Positions 36,034-45,367 of a DNA stretch of 59,436 nt are shown here, in pieces. This DNA is from Chlorobiota bacterium (GTDB lineage: Bacteria > Bacteroidota > Bacteroidia > Bacteroidales > VadinHA17), in contig JAADHC010000074.1 of NCBI GenBank assembly GCA_013152085.1, positions 1 to 59,436 of the forward strand. The letters are read 5' to 3'. A program made the translations under genes and the position numbers. Under the pieces are notes generated by a model. The model was given only the letters and a program-made list of their open reading frames with translations. It was not told the DNA's origin and did no database searches. Positions within the stretch are counted from its first letter, which is position 1, and each line of letters begins with the position of its first letter.

Positions 36034-36993
36034 TTAATGTTCCAGTTCTTTCCAGGCGAGGGCCGATGCGCCCAGAACAGCAGCATTGCTTTCCATTAGT
36101 TGTGACGGCAGAAGTTTTACGGTATTTCTGAAGATTACCTGGATGTTTTCGTTTATGTATTTTTCGATGGGTTTGAAAAGATATTTACCGGCATTTGCAA
36201 GGCCGCCGAAAAGGAAAATAGCTTCAGGGCTGGAGAATGCCACTGCATTTACGATAGATAAAGCAAGCATGGATGCTGTTTTATCAAAAACTTCCAGTGC
36301 AACAGGATCCCCGTTTTCAGCAGCTTCGGTAATCTTTTTGGCTGTTAATTCATGAGGGGTAATGTACCGTAAAGGACTTTCTGCCCGGCGCAGGGAAAGG
36401 ATTTCACCAACCGTGCGTACAATTCCTGATGCAGATGCGTAGGTTTCTAAACAACCCTGGCGCCCGCATCCGCAATCCCTGCCGCCGGGAACCATGATGA
36501 TATGGCCTATTTCACCTGCAAATCCTGTATGCCCGTAAAGGACTTCCCCATTGATTACGATTCCGCTACCTAACCCGGTTCCCAGCGTATAAACAATAAA
36601 ATTTTTCAATCCTTTTGCTCCGCCGAAGATCATTTCTCCCAGGGCTGCTGCGTTGGCATCATTGGTAAGAACAACGGGAATGGTATAATATTTTGAGAAA
36701 TATTTACACAAAGGAATAACGCCCTCCCAGACAAGGTTGGGCGGATATTCGATGGTCCCCTGATAATAATTTCCGTTGGGAGCACCAATACCAATGGCTT
36801 TTAACGAAACCTTTTCTCCAACACCGGTCAGAGTCTTCTCAATGGCCTCATGAACAGCCGCAACGTAATTATTTACATCAGGATATTGTGTGGTGGAAAT
36901 GGAATTCTCACTGAGGATCATCCCGGAGCGGTCAACAATGCCGAGTACGGTATTTGTCCCGCCGATATCAATTCCTATGGTTACATCTTTCAT
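36034..36993 (-). CDS. ROK-family sugar kinase, paralogue 2
   Basis: 319 residues. The P1 loop is GIDIGGTNTVLG, NDANAAALGE carries the catalytic Asp, GLGSGIVINGEVLYG the P2 loop and CGCGRQGCLET the zinc site. Closely similar along its length to the kinase at 30802 (for example NDANAAA(I/L)GE, IFLFGGL and LPS(K/Q)L). Its start codon overlaps the stop of the MFS importer gene, so it very probably phosphorylates the sugar that importer brings in. Hexosamine or glucose is the likely substrate. Confidence 0.92.
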   Translation of the reverse strand: MKDVTIGIDIGGTNTVLGIVDRSGMILSENSISTTQYPDVNNYVAAVHEAIEKTLTGVGEKVSLKAIGIGAPNGNYYQGTIEYPPNLVWEGVIPLCKYFSKYYTIPVVLTNDANAAALGEMIFGGAKGLKNFIVYTLGTGLGSGIVINGEVLYGHTGFAGEIGHIIMVPGGRDCGCGRQGCLETYASASGIVRTVGEILSLRRAESPLRYITPHELTAKKITEAAENGDPVALEVFDKTASMLALSIVNAVAFSSPEAIFLFGGLANAGKYLFKPIEKYINENIQVIFRNTVKLLPSQLMESNAAVLGASALAWKELEH

Positions 36994-38171
36994 AATGTTG
37001 GCTTTGGTGATGATGTTGGTATATAAAATGCAAGATATAAAATATACAGGATTGCAACCAGAGGTACCAGAAGCCCTGCTGTCAGATTAAATATGTCGGA
37101 AATTTTGCCCATAATTACCGGCAGGATTGCTCCGCCCACGATGGCAGTGATCATGAGTCCGGAAAGTTCGTTGGTTCGTTCCGGCATCCGGTCAATGGTA
37201 ATGGAAAAAATCAGCGGAAAAACGTTGGCGAAGCTCAATCCGATAAGGATGATGCTTATCACGGCAAGAGAGCGGATACCTGAGATCAGAAATAACACAC
37301 CGGCAATGGACAGAATAGTTGTCAACAGCAGGAATTTCCGTGCTTTCATCCAGTTTAATATTACAGCACCGAAAAAGCGCCCGGTCATCAGAGCCAGAAA
37401 GAACAGGCCGGTACCGGCGACTCCCAGTTTCTGGATATCTATACCGTATTTGTCTTCGAGATAAAGTGGAATTCCTGAACTCATAGATAATTCGGCTCCC
37501 ACATATAAAAATATACCCAGAACCATCAGGGCGACGAAGCCATTTTTCAGCAGAGAAAAGCTGGAGCGAAATGTTGCAGGGTGGGAATCGGGTGTTTTCT
37601 TTTCGCGGATGGGAACGGACAGGAGGATGATCAATGTGATCAGTAAAGAAACGGAGTAAATAGGAAAAAGCACATCCCATCCTGCATGAAACCATCGTGC
37701 AGCCACTACCGGGATCAGTGAGCCGGATAAAGAACCGATGGCTTTTACAAACTGGCCGAGAGACAGATTTCTGGAATATTTCCCTTCGGGTGATACATCA
37801 CGCATGACGGGATTTCCGGCAACCTGTAAAATGGCCATGCCACCACCCAGTAAAAGGATGGTAAAGAGAAACAAACCATAGGATTCAAGACCACCAAAAA
37901 CAGGAATAACCAATCCGATCATTGCAATTGTAAGACCAAGGGCCAACACATGCTTTTTCCCTTTCTTATCCTGGTAAATTCCCATGGGAATAGAGAGGAT
38001 AAGAAACATCAACAATCCGACAAACGGGATCATGGTGGCCATAAAATTGCTCAGGTGAAAATGGTCTCTGGCCAGCCCGACCAGGGGGCCAACAACATCT
38101 CCAAAACCCATACACAGAAAAGCAAGAAAAACCGGAAATGCCTGCATCCCTGCAGCTTTTTTACCTATCAT
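36990..38171 (-). CDS. MFS sugar transporter (FucP/NagP-like)
   Basis: 393 residues with about twelve hydrophobic helices; the FHS-type features include FLCMGFGDVVGPLVG in helix 1 and PMGIYQDKKGKK in the loop after helix 2, and GGGMAILQVAGNPVMRD in helix 4-5, a hallmark of FucP-like proton symporters. Likely imports a neutral hexose or N-acetylhexosamine. First gene of the operon, under a strong promoter at 38198-38227, and overlaps the ROK kinase start by 4 bases. Confidence 0.9.
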   Translation of the reverse strand: MIGKKAAGMQAFPVFLAFLCMGFGDVVGPLVGLARDHFHLSNFMATMIPFVGLLMFLILSIPMGIYQDKKGKKHVLALGLTIAMIGLVIPVFGGLESYGLFLFTILLLGGGMAILQVAGNPVMRDVSPEGKYSRNLSLGQFVKAIGSLSGSLIPVVAARWFHAGWDVLFPIYSVSLLITLIILLSVPIREKKTPDSHPATFRSSFSLLKNGFVALMVLGIFLYVGAELSMSSGIPLYLEDKYGIDIQKLGVAGTGLFFLALMTGRFFGAVILNWMKARKFLLLTTILSIAGVLFLISGIRSLAVISIILIGLSFANVFPLIFSITIDRMPERTNELSGLMITAIVGGAILPVIMGKISDIFNLTAGLLVPLVAILYILYLAFYIPTSSPKPTL

Positions 38172-38197
38172 GAGTTAAATCGTTTTAGTGTGAGGAA

Positions 38198-38227
38198 CAA
38201 AAATAAGAAGATTTTAGGATAATCAAA
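38198..38227 (-). promoter_or_regulatory. Promoter of the MFS-ROK sugar operon
   Basis: Minus strand TTTG (38224-38227), 18 bases, TATTTTTG (38198-38205), 26 bases before the ATG ending at 38171. A GCTCTTTG direct repeat overlaps and precedes the -33 element. Confidence 0.78.
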
Positions 38228-38253
38228 GAGCGCTTTTGAAACCGGCAAAGAGC
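38224..38253. promoter_or_regulatory. Direct repeat upstream of the sugar operon, candidate activator site
   Basis: On the minus strand GCTCTTTG occurs at 38224-38231 and 38246-38253, 22 bases apart (about two helical turns). The nearer copy contains the -33 TTTG. Such spacing suits a dimeric activator or repressor; no regulator gene is adjacent. Confidence 0.4.
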
Positions 38254-38256
38254 ATT

Positions 38257-38904
38257 TTATAACAGGGCAATTTTCATAAATGCTGCAAGTTTGTTTTCAT
38301 CCAGCCGGCCGTTTGTGCGAACACCTGTACATACATCTACGGCAAAAGGGTTAACACTTTCAATGGCCTGTTGCAGGTTGCCGGGATTCAGACCCCCGGC
38401 CAGGAAAACAGGAACAGTCACTTTTTGAACAATTTTACGACTTAATATCCAGTCGTGTATATGACCTGTTCCACCAAAAACGGTTATTCCTCCTGCTTTG
38501 ATTCTGCTGTCAAGAAGGATGGCATCCACCTGCCCGGATACCTTTATGGCAAATTCTACAGATTGTTCATTTTCAACATGAATAACCTGTACGATTTTTA
38601 CAAAAGGATACTTTGTGCGGAGGATGTCGTATGTTTGTTGTTCGACCGGCATAACGAGCTGGACAGCATTGGGCGCTATCCGGTCAAGCTGTCTTCCTAT
38701 TGATTCTTCACCTGTTTCGGAAGTAAGCAGAAAGGCAGAAAATCCGGGTGGCAGCACGGATAATATTTTCATAATTTCTTCCTCGGCAAGAATTCCCGGA
38801 CCTGACGGCATCGCTGATACAAATCCGAGAGCATGTGCCCCATATCGTAAAGCAAGCACAGCTTCTTCAACTGACCTGATGCAACAGATTTTGACGCGTA
38901 CCAT
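38257..38904 (-). CDS. Phosphoribosylanthranilate isomerase-like protein (TrpF family)
   Basis: 215 residues with a TIM-barrel TrpF signature: VKICCIRS at the start (the active-site Cys is present, but KICG is changed to KICC), LLDS with the general acid Asp, GGTGHIHDW phosphate region, FLAGGLNP and VDVCTGVRT near the end. Normal TrpF isomerises phosphoribosylanthranilate in tryptophan synthesis. No other trp gene is in the window and the upstream neighbour is an SGNH hydrolase 12 bases away, so either an orphan trpF or a repurposed relative. Confidence 0.8.
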   Translation of the reverse strand: MVRVKICCIRSVEEAVLALRYGAHALGFVSAMPSGPGILAEEEIMKILSVLPPGFSAFLLTSETGEESIGRQLDRIAPNAVQLVMPVEQQTYDILRTKYPFVKIVQVIHVENEQSVEFAIKVSGQVDAILLDSRIKAGGITVFGGTGHIHDWILSRKIVQKVTVPVFLAGGLNPGNLQQAIESVNPFAVDVCTGVRTNGRLDENKLAAFMKIALL

Positions 38905-38916
38905 TTTATTGTCCGG

Positions 38917-39603
38917 TTACAGGAATTTTTCAATAATTGATTTCCACAACAAATATCCTTTTCCGGTGAGGTGCAGGCCATCGTTTGAATAATCAGGGTT
39001 CAAATATCCGTCAGCAGTGGAAAACGAAGAAAAAAGGTCAATGTACATCACCTGCTTTTCCGACCCCAGTTTTTTAAGCCGTGCATTAACCTCCCTGATT
39101 TGTCCGGTTTTATTTACATGATTTTTGAAAATGGTAAAAGCCGGGTTTACCGGAAGGACACTCTGAAGATAAATTTGAGTAGACGGGGAATCTCTCCGGA
39201 TATTTGTAATAATCGTCCGGATATTTGTGACCACCGAATCGGGAGATACTCCCCGGGCAAGGTCATTTACTCCGATCATCAGAAAAACTTTTGAGGGTTT
39301 GGCGCGGGTTACTTCGCCGAGTCTGTATAGAACACCGGGTGTGATATCTCCTGAAATGCCACGATTTACGATCTTTGAATTGCCAAAAAGTTCGGCCCAT
39401 TCACCTCCGTCCGTGATGCTGTTACCCAGAAAAACAATTTCTCCCGGCCTGTCGGGTAAAACATCAAACAGGCTTTTGCGCTGATAATAATAGGTTGAAA
39501 AGTCGGGTTCGGACTTTTTCCCCTGGGCCTGACTGCTTACTGAAAAAACAACAGAAAGCATTAACCCTAAAAACAACATCTGTGAAACACGTTTCAGTAC
39601 CAT
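38917..39603 (-). CDS. SGNH/GDSL hydrolase, secreted
   Basis: 228 residues with a signal peptide (residues 1-26, ending SSQAQG). Block I is FLGNSITDGG with nucleophile Ser62, an Asn-Gly-type block is RGISGD, block III is GVND at 111-114 and block V DGLHLTGKGY near residue 210 supplies Asp and His. Such enzymes are esterases or deacetylases of glycans and lipids; members with GDSL variant GNSITDG are common carbohydrate esterases (CE3-like or rhamnogalacturonan acetylesterase-like) in Bacteroidota. It forms a pair with the TrpF-like gene. Confidence 0.9.
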   Translation of the reverse strand: MVLKRVSQMLFLGLMLSVVFSVSSQAQGKKSEPDFSTYYYQRKSLFDVLPDRPGEIVFLGNSITDGGEWAELFGNSKIVNRGISGDITPGVLYRLGEVTRAKPSKVFLMIGVNDLARGVSPDSVVTNIRTIITNIRRDSPSTQIYLQSVLPVNPAFTIFKNHVNKTGQIREVNARLKKLGSEKQVMYIDLFSSFSTADGYLNPDYSNDGLHLTGKGYLLWKSIIEKFL

Positions 39604-39629
39604 AATTAAAAAATTAAAAATTATTGAAA

Positions 39630-39661
39630 AAACAACAGGGCTTTGCGGGACCCTGTTGTTT
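39630..39661 (-). terminator. Rho-independent terminator of the M16 gene
   Basis: AAACAACAGGG (39630-39640), ten-base loop, CCCTGTTGTTT (39651-39661) followed on the minus strand by TTTTTT. An eleven-pair perfect stem directly after the M16 stop codon. Confidence 0.88.
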
Positions 39662-39668
39662 CGGGAAA

Positions 39669-42602
39669 TTAATAATTAAATATTTCTTTGAGGCTTAATT
39701 CATGGTATTCGCCAAGACTTTTAACCACATTCATATCCAGGGCATCTTTGTTTCCCAGGATGAGGAAAGTATAATTCTTCCCGCTTATATGCCGGTCAAA
39801 AAAGTTTTGCAGATCATCCAGTGTGGCTTTCTGAACCTGTTCATATACCGCTTTCCGAATATCTTCACTGACGCCCATATCCTTATTGGTCAGAAAGGTT
39901 GAATAAATATGGGTTTTGGTAATCCGTTCTGTCTGGATTTTTTTAATGATAGACTCTTTTGACAGGTTAAATTGTTTTTCGGCTCTGGGCATCTTGTTCA
40001 TCAGCGACAGCATGGCATCGGTCGCTGTCTTCAGCTTATCGCCCTGTGTTCCGACAAAGGCATAGGTAAAATTGGAACGGTCTCTGCGGCCGGGAATAAA
40101 ATATGCGGCAAAAGCGGTATATGCCAGCGCTTTGGATTCGCGGATTTCCTGAAACACAATGGAGGATAAACCGGAACCGAAATATTCGTTGAACAAAGTA
40201 GCCGCGGGCTTGAGAGAAAGATCAAAGGGCTGGTCTTTTGACATCATAATGATATTCGCCTGGACCATATCATAGTTTACAAAATAAACTTTGTTTTTGT
40301 CATTATCCTGTTCGGTGAAGGAGGCTGCTTCGGGATATGCTTTTAGTTCGGAAGGAACGATATGGTATTTCTCCAGAAGCGGAGACACTTTTGAGGGATC
40401 TTTCTGTCCGTAATAGAAAATATAATGTTTGTACCCGTACAGACCTTTTAGCAGGTCGGTAAGTTTGGCCGGGGATGTTTCATCCAGCTCTTTTTCGGAT
40501 AATATCCGGGTAAATGGAGAGTTTTTCCCGAATTGCCCGTAGTTGAACAAACCTCCCCATAGAATAGATGATTTGTTCAGTTTGGCATCCTCTCGTTCCT
40601 TGATGATACCACGGACATAATTCTTGTAAGCAACCGTATCGGGTTGTACATGACTTAATACATGTTCAAGTAGTTTCAGGCCGGGTTCGAGCGATTTCTC
40701 AAGGCCAGTTAGTGAAATATAAGTTCGTTTACTGCTGGCATATACACCTAGATTAACACCCAGCTTAAAAAATTCTTTCTGTAAATCGGCAGCCGAATAT
40801 TCATCAGTTCCGAGATAAGGCAGATAATTTACGGCCAGCGGAAGATAAAGATCGTTTTCCCTGCCCATGTCAAGGATATATTGCAGAGAAAACAGGTCGT
40901 TGGTGTTGTTCGGGATATAATCCAAATGGATTCCGTCGGGAAGTTCAGAACCTTTAATGGCGGTTTTGAAATCGACGAATTTCGGCTGAAGGGGCGTGAC
41001 CTTTTCAGCAACAAACTTTTTGTAAAAATCGGACTGTGCTACACGGTTGATCGGAACAGGCGTTATTTCCGGTTTTTCGACCTTGACCAGCTGGTCGTTA
41101 GGGCCGGTGCGCTTATAAACGATAACATAGTTGTCGTTATAATGGTTTTTGGCAAATTCAACCAGCTGATCTTTGGTGATTTTTTCAAGTTCATCATAAT
41201 ATTTTACCCGGTCGATCCAGGGAATATCTTTGGTGTAAGCATCAATAAAAGCGGAAGCGCGTGACATGTTGTTTTCTCTTTGCCGCGTTTCGGAAAGACG
41301 CATATCGTTGATTACTGCCTGTATCAGCCAGTCATCGAACTCCCCTTTTTTCACTTTCTCAATTTCTGCAAGAATCAGGTCTCTGACTTCCTCCAGTGAT
41401 TGATTTTGCCGGGGCACACCATAAAACTGATGAACCGTATAATCCTTCAACTTGTACGGACCGCATCCGGCAGCCAGCACCTTTTGCTTTTGAACCAGGT
41501 CAAGATCAATCAGGCCGGCCTTGCTGTTGTTCAGGATCATATCAATCAGTGTAACATATTTGTCGTCTTCGGAATTGTCTCCTCCAAACCGGTAAGCAAA
41601 CATTACCGAAGCGGCTGAAGGTCCGGTTACGGTTTTTTCCACAGGACCCTTAACCGGTTCTTCACGGGGTTGTTCTATAGGCTGTACCGGTTTGCTTTCC
41701 ATATCTCCGAAATACTGGTCTATGATCTGTATGGTCTTTTCAAAGTCCAGATCGCCGGACATGGCAATCGCCATATTATTGGGGACATAATATTTATGAG
41801 CAAATTGATAAATATTGACCATTGAAGGATTTTTAATGTGTTCCGGCAGCCCGATCACAGCCCTGCCATAGGGGTGGTGCGGAAACAAGGCGGTAAACAA
41901 AACCAGATTGGCCCTCGAATTATCGTTATCCTGGTACATATTAAATTCTTCGTAAACGGTTTCCAGCTCGGTATGGAAAAGCCTCAACACCATGTGTTTA
42001 AACCGTTCGCTTTCGAGTTCGGCCCATTTTTTCACTTCGTTTGACGGAATATCATTGATAAACATGGTAAAATCATATGAAGTCATGGCGTTTGTTCCTT
42101 TTGCGCCGATACTTGATAACAGTTTATCGTATTCGTTCGGAATGGCATATTTTGCAGCAAGGGCCGAAACACTGTCAATTTTGTGATAAATGGTTTTCTT
42201 GGCTTCCGGGTCGGTAGTATTACGGTGTTCTTCGAACAGATCGGAAATTTCCTGCAGGAACACTTTCTCTTTTGCCCAGTCCGTGGTACCAATTTTATCG
42301 GTTCCTTTAAACATCATGTGTTCAAAATAGTGGGCAAGGCCGGTGGTGGAGACGGGATCTGAGGTTGATCCTGCGTGCACCCCGATAATGGTCTGCAATC
42401 GTGGTTCGTCGGGATTAACGGTCAGATAAATTTTCAGTCCGTTATCCAGCGTGTAGATCCGTGCGTGTACGGGATCATTCATGACCTCCTCATAGGAATA
42501 GCCATTGGCATCTTTCTTGTGTATAACCCGGTATTTACTGGTATTACAGGATGATGCAAGGATTCCTGTAATCATCAATAATCCTAAAAGTTGTTTTTTC
42601 AT
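39669..42602 (-). CDS. M16-family zinc metallopeptidase, lipoprotein
   Basis: 977 residues from the ATG at 42602 (a TTG-initiated frame of 996 lies inside the upstream gene's tail). The start gives MKKQLL, a hydrophobic core and lipobox ILASSC with Cys19. The inverted zinc motif HxxEH is His91, Glu94, His95 (HYFEH), with the third ligand in ETVYEEFNMY. The second half is the inactive M16 repeat that completes the clam-shell. Insulinase-type enzymes degrade short peptides; this one would act in the periplasm. It is 22 bases after the Ig-like lipoprotein gene and is followed by a strong terminator. Confidence 0.92.
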   Translation of the reverse strand: MKKQLLGLLMITGILASSCNTSKYRVIHKKDANGYSYEEVMNDPVHARIYTLDNGLKIYLTVNPDEPRLQTIIGVHAGSTSDPVSTTGLAHYFEHMMFKGTDKIGTTDWAKEKVFLQEISDLFEEHRNTTDPEAKKTIYHKIDSVSALAAKYAIPNEYDKLLSSIGAKGTNAMTSYDFTMFINDIPSNEVKKWAELESERFKHMVLRLFHTELETVYEEFNMYQDNDNSRANLVLFTALFPHHPYGRAVIGLPEHIKNPSMVNIYQFAHKYYVPNNMAIAMSGDLDFEKTIQIIDQYFGDMESKPVQPIEQPREEPVKGPVEKTVTGPSAASVMFAYRFGGDNSEDDKYVTLIDMILNNSKAGLIDLDLVQKQKVLAAGCGPYKLKDYTVHQFYGVPRQNQSLEEVRDLILAEIEKVKKGEFDDWLIQAVINDMRLSETRQRENNMSRASAFIDAYTKDIPWIDRVKYYDELEKITKDQLVEFAKNHYNDNYVIVYKRTGPNDQLVKVEKPEITPVPINRVAQSDFYKKFVAEKVTPLQPKFVDFKTAIKGSELPDGIHLDYIPNNTNDLFSLQYILDMGRENDLYLPLAVNYLPYLGTDEYSAADLQKEFFKLGVNLGVYASSKRTYISLTGLEKSLEPGLKLLEHVLSHVQPDTVAYKNYVRGIIKEREDAKLNKSSILWGGLFNYGQFGKNSPFTRILSEKELDETSPAKLTDLLKGLYGYKHYIFYYGQKDPSKVSPLLEKYHIVPSELKAYPEAASFTEQDNDKNKVYFVNYDMVQANIIMMSKDQPFDLSLKPAATLFNEYFGSGLSSIVFQEIRESKALAYTAFAAYFIPGRRDRSNFTYAFVGTQGDKLKTATDAMLSLMNKMPRAEKQFNLSKESIIKKIQTERITKTHIYSTFLTNKDMGVSEDIRKAVYEQVQKATLDDLQNFFDRHISGKNYTFLILGNKDALDMNVVKSLGEYHELSLKEIFNY

Positions 42603-42624
42603 TGTATATGGTTTACGGTGAATA

Positions 42625-44415
42625 TTATAATTTGAATCGTAAGGTCCAGTTTTCCTCAATGTCCCAGTTGGCCCGAATATTCAGCGTTTTGGAATAAAGA
42701 CTAACCGGTTCGGGTTGACGATGTTGTAAATAGTTTCCGGTATCCCATTTCCCGTTACCATTCAGATCGGATATAGCTTTAACCTTGTATTTGTTGGGTT
42801 TAAGATACAAAAACGAAATGGAAGTGTCTGCATAAACAATCGTTTGCCTGAATAAAGTGCCTTTCACATCTTGTAAAAGTATTATGGTTTGTCCGGAGAT
42901 ACCCTTAAGATTAAGCTTCAGATTGCCATAATCTTCAGTCTTTCGTGTTTGGAATGAGACCAATAAGGTATCGTTGGAATCTCCGTAGATATCGGTTAGG
43001 GCTCCGGGGAAAAACGTTAACTGATATTTTGTTTCAGGTTGCCATTCGGCTTGCAGAATGTAATTTCGCAGATGTGAAGTATCGTGACGGAGTGTAAAAG
43101 GCAGCCGGTTCTTCAACGTATCCTGTAACCAGGTCAATGTAACCCGGGAAGTATCCCATTTTTGTACAGGCGTGGCAGAGGACAAAATAAGCTGATGTTT
43201 GAGTTCCAGGGGCTGGCGGGAAGAAGCACTGGTAATGATAACGGCTTTTTTGACCGGAGGAGGTGAAGGTTCGGCTGTACGTGCCCTTGTTTGCTTTATG
43301 TTTCCCTTGCCTTTTTTCTGCAGCGTCACCGTATCCGTAGTAAAAATCCATCTTTGTGTCGAATCCAGCACGGGATAGGAAACCAGGACTTTAATCTTTT
43401 CCTGTCGTACCAGGGAGGTATCGGTGAGCCAGAAACCGAGTGTATCTCCTTTCACAAATTTTTCAGGAATAAACCATCCTTTCCGGGTAGTATCCGATGC
43501 CAGCCGTACGGAAACATCCCTTGTCGGACGATTGAAGATTAACCAGAAAAATTCATCCCCGGGTCTTTCATTTGATTTTAAATACTGATCTTCAACGTCT
43601 TCGAGAAACAATCGTAAATAAATCTCCGGTCCGGCATATTTCTTTTTCTTTTTGGCCGCAGCTGAAGTATCCCCGGGAGAAATATGGACAGGGGCAAATC
43701 TTTTCGGATCAAGGATCAACAATGTATCCAGGAATCCGATCATATCAACACCCGGATCATAGCGGAAATTACCATTGGCATCTGCCAGCCCGATAATACG
43801 GAACGTATCCTGTTTCAGGTTTCGTAAAGCAAATGTTCCCTTTTTGTCAATTTTGCTGATGTAGAGGGGTTTTTGCAAAAGTGCGGCCGAATCATCCAGA
43901 TCATCGTATAAAGCGGCATAGGTGTCTTTAGGAACCTTGAGGGTAAATGCATCAACGATTTTTCCCCCTGTTTCAAGAGAATCCAGTGCATCCCCGGTGG
44001 AGAAGACATAAGAAAAGTTTACCAGGATATTTCCTTCGTTATTATCCGTGATCGCATCTCCAAAATTAAAAGTATAGGTAGTATGATTACGAAGAGTGTC
44101 ATTCAGATTAATAACAATTCCTTTTCCCCGGATACGTATATCAGGTCTTTCAGCAAGAGGCGGAGAGATAACCAGTTTTTGGTTAACCTTATCCAGCTTG
44201 ATATACTCGTCGAAAACAATGGTTATAGTGCGTGCATCAAAATGTGTGCTGTAATTTTCCGGATCGGTATATATAACCTTAGGCGGATCTTTATCCTTTG
44301 GCCCGCCGGAAGGATTGCCAACACGGGCACAAAAGGAAAAACCTACTGATAATGCCGGAATGATAAAAAAGTATGTTATATATCGGAGTTTCAAAAGATC
44401 AATATTTGCACACAA
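42625..44415 (-). CDS. Ig-like domain lipoprotein (SbsA_Ig type)
   Basis: 596 residues as written, starting with TTG at 44415; another TTG at codon 8 is an equal choice and no ATG exists before the signal region. A hydrophobic stretch ends in FSFCARVGNPSGGPKDKDPP, typical of a widespread Bacteroidota lipoprotein whose N-terminal Ig-like domain reads PPKVIYTDPEN..F, TFNFGDAITDNNEGN and so on. GLADANGNFRYDPG and DLNGNGKWDTGNY are calcium-like Asp/Asn repeats. Often found with M16 proteases or near cell-division-type genes; function not known. Co-transcribed with the M16 gene. Confidence 0.85.
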   Translation of the reverse strand: MCANIDLLKLRYITYFFIIPALSVGFSFCARVGNPSGGPKDKDPPKVIYTDPENYSTHFDARTITIVFDEYIKLDKVNQKLVISPPLAERPDIRIRGKGIVINLNDTLRNHTTYTFNFGDAITDNNEGNILVNFSYVFSTGDALDSLETGGKIVDAFTLKVPKDTYAALYDDLDDSAALLQKPLYISKIDKKGTFALRNLKQDTFRIIGLADANGNFRYDPGVDMIGFLDTLLILDPKRFAPVHISPGDTSAAAKKKKKYAGPEIYLRLFLEDVEDQYLKSNERPGDEFFWLIFNRPTRDVSVRLASDTTRKGWFIPEKFVKGDTLGFWLTDTSLVRQEKIKVLVSYPVLDSTQRWIFTTDTVTLQKKGKGNIKQTRARTAEPSPPPVKKAVIITSASSRQPLELKHQLILSSATPVQKWDTSRVTLTWLQDTLKNRLPFTLRHDTSHLRNYILQAEWQPETKYQLTFFPGALTDIYGDSNDTLLVSFQTRKTEDYGNLKLNLKGISGQTIILLQDVKGTLFRQTIVYADTSISFLYLKPNKYKVKAISDLNGNGKWDTGNYLQHRQPEPVSLYSKTLNIRANWDIEENWTLRFKL

Positions 44416-44481
44416 ACTTACAAAGTTTCCGAAGAAATGGCTGTTTTATACGTAGGATTTTATATCTTTCAAAGTGTTTTT

Positions 44482-44489
44482 TAGCTTTG
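44482..44489 (+). promoter_or_regulatory. Candidate -7 element of lgt
   Basis: TAGCTTTG matches TAnnTTTG and sits 16 bases before the ATG at 44506. No TTTG is found at the expected -33 spacing. Confidence 0.5.
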
Positions 44490-44505
44490 AACAAAATTTA
44501 AAACC

Positions 44506-45303
44506 ATGATAACCGAGTTTATTCACTGGCATGTTAATCCGGAGATTTTCCGTATTGGAAATTTTGCCATTCGTTGGTACGGCTTACTGTTTGCCTCAGC
44601 TTTTTTCTTTGGGTACCTGATTATGGCAAAGATGTTCAAATGGGAAAATGTTCCGGAACCCTTACTGGACAAACTGACCCTTTATATGGCTGTGGGAACC
44701 ATTGTCGGTGCGCGATTGGGTCATGTTTTTTTCTATGAACCGGGTTATTACCTGCATAATCCTTTGGAAATACTTAAAGTCTGGCACGGAGGACTTGCCA
44801 GTCATGGTGCAGCCATAGGTATTTTGCTTGCTATCTATATTTTTTCCAGGGAAACCAAACGCCCGTTTCTCTGGGCCATTGACAGAATTGTCGTTGTCGT
44901 GGCTCTTTCCGGATTTTTTATCCGTATGGGAAACCTGATGAATTCGGAAATTTATGGTATTCCAACAAAATTACCCTGGGGCTTTATCTTTGAAAGAAAC
45001 GGGGAAACCATTCCCAAACACCCCACGCAAATTTATGAGGCACTTTCCTACCTGACAATATTTGTAGTTCTCTATCTGATCTATTTGAAGAAAAAGGAAA
45101 AGTTAACCCAGGGGTTGTTATTTAGTCTTTTTCTCATTCTGGTGTTTACAGCCCGTTTCTTTATTGAATTTATTAAAGAGGTTCAGGTAAATTTTGAGAG
45201 AACCCTTCCTCTGGATATGGGACAGATCCTGAGTATTCCTTTTATATTAACCGGAGTGGTTCTGCTGTTCATCATTTATCGAAAAAAGAAACCGCAGACT
45301 TGA
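44506..45303 (+). CDS. lgt: Prolipoprotein diacylglyceryl transferase
   Basis: Attaches diacylglycerol to the lipobox cysteine of prelipoproteins, in the inner membrane. 265 residues with about seven membrane segments. Signature WHGGLASHGAAIG (about 97-109) and RMGNLMNSEIYG (about 145), with PTQIYEA later, are the Lgt family active-site stretches. Length matches the family. It precedes the sigma factor gene but a hairpin separates them. It would serve the many lipoproteins in this window. Confidence 0.97.
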   Translation: MITEFIHWHVNPEIFRIGNFAIRWYGLLFASAFFFGYLIMAKMFKWENVPEPLLDKLTLYMAVGTIVGARLGHVFFYEPGYYLHNPLEILKVWHGGLASHGAAIGILLAIYIFSRETKRPFLWAIDRIVVVVALSGFFIRMGNLMNSEIYGIPTKLPWGFIFERNGETIPKHPTQIYEALSYLTIFVVLYLIYLKKKEKLTQGLLFSLFLILVFTARFFIEFIKEVQVNFERTLPLDMGQILSIPFILTGVVLLFIIYRKKKPQT

Positions 45304-45322
45304 TCCTGGCGCTTTAACTATA

Positions 45323-45343
45323 ACAGGCTTATATTCAGCCTGT
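45323..45343 (+). terminator. Hairpin terminator after lgt
   Basis: ACAGGCT (45323-45329), seven-base loop, AGCCTGT (45337-45343), then a T-rich tail. Perfect seven-pair stem 20 bases past the lgt stop. Confidence 0.6.
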
Positions 45344-45367
45344 CCCGGATGTTTGTTTTGCATGATT

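Noticed and set aside
42603-42659. TTG-initiated N-terminal extension of the M16 peptidase
   Set aside because: It would overlap the end of the Ig-like lipoprotein gene and hide a clear lipoprotein signal starting at the ATG ending at 42602.
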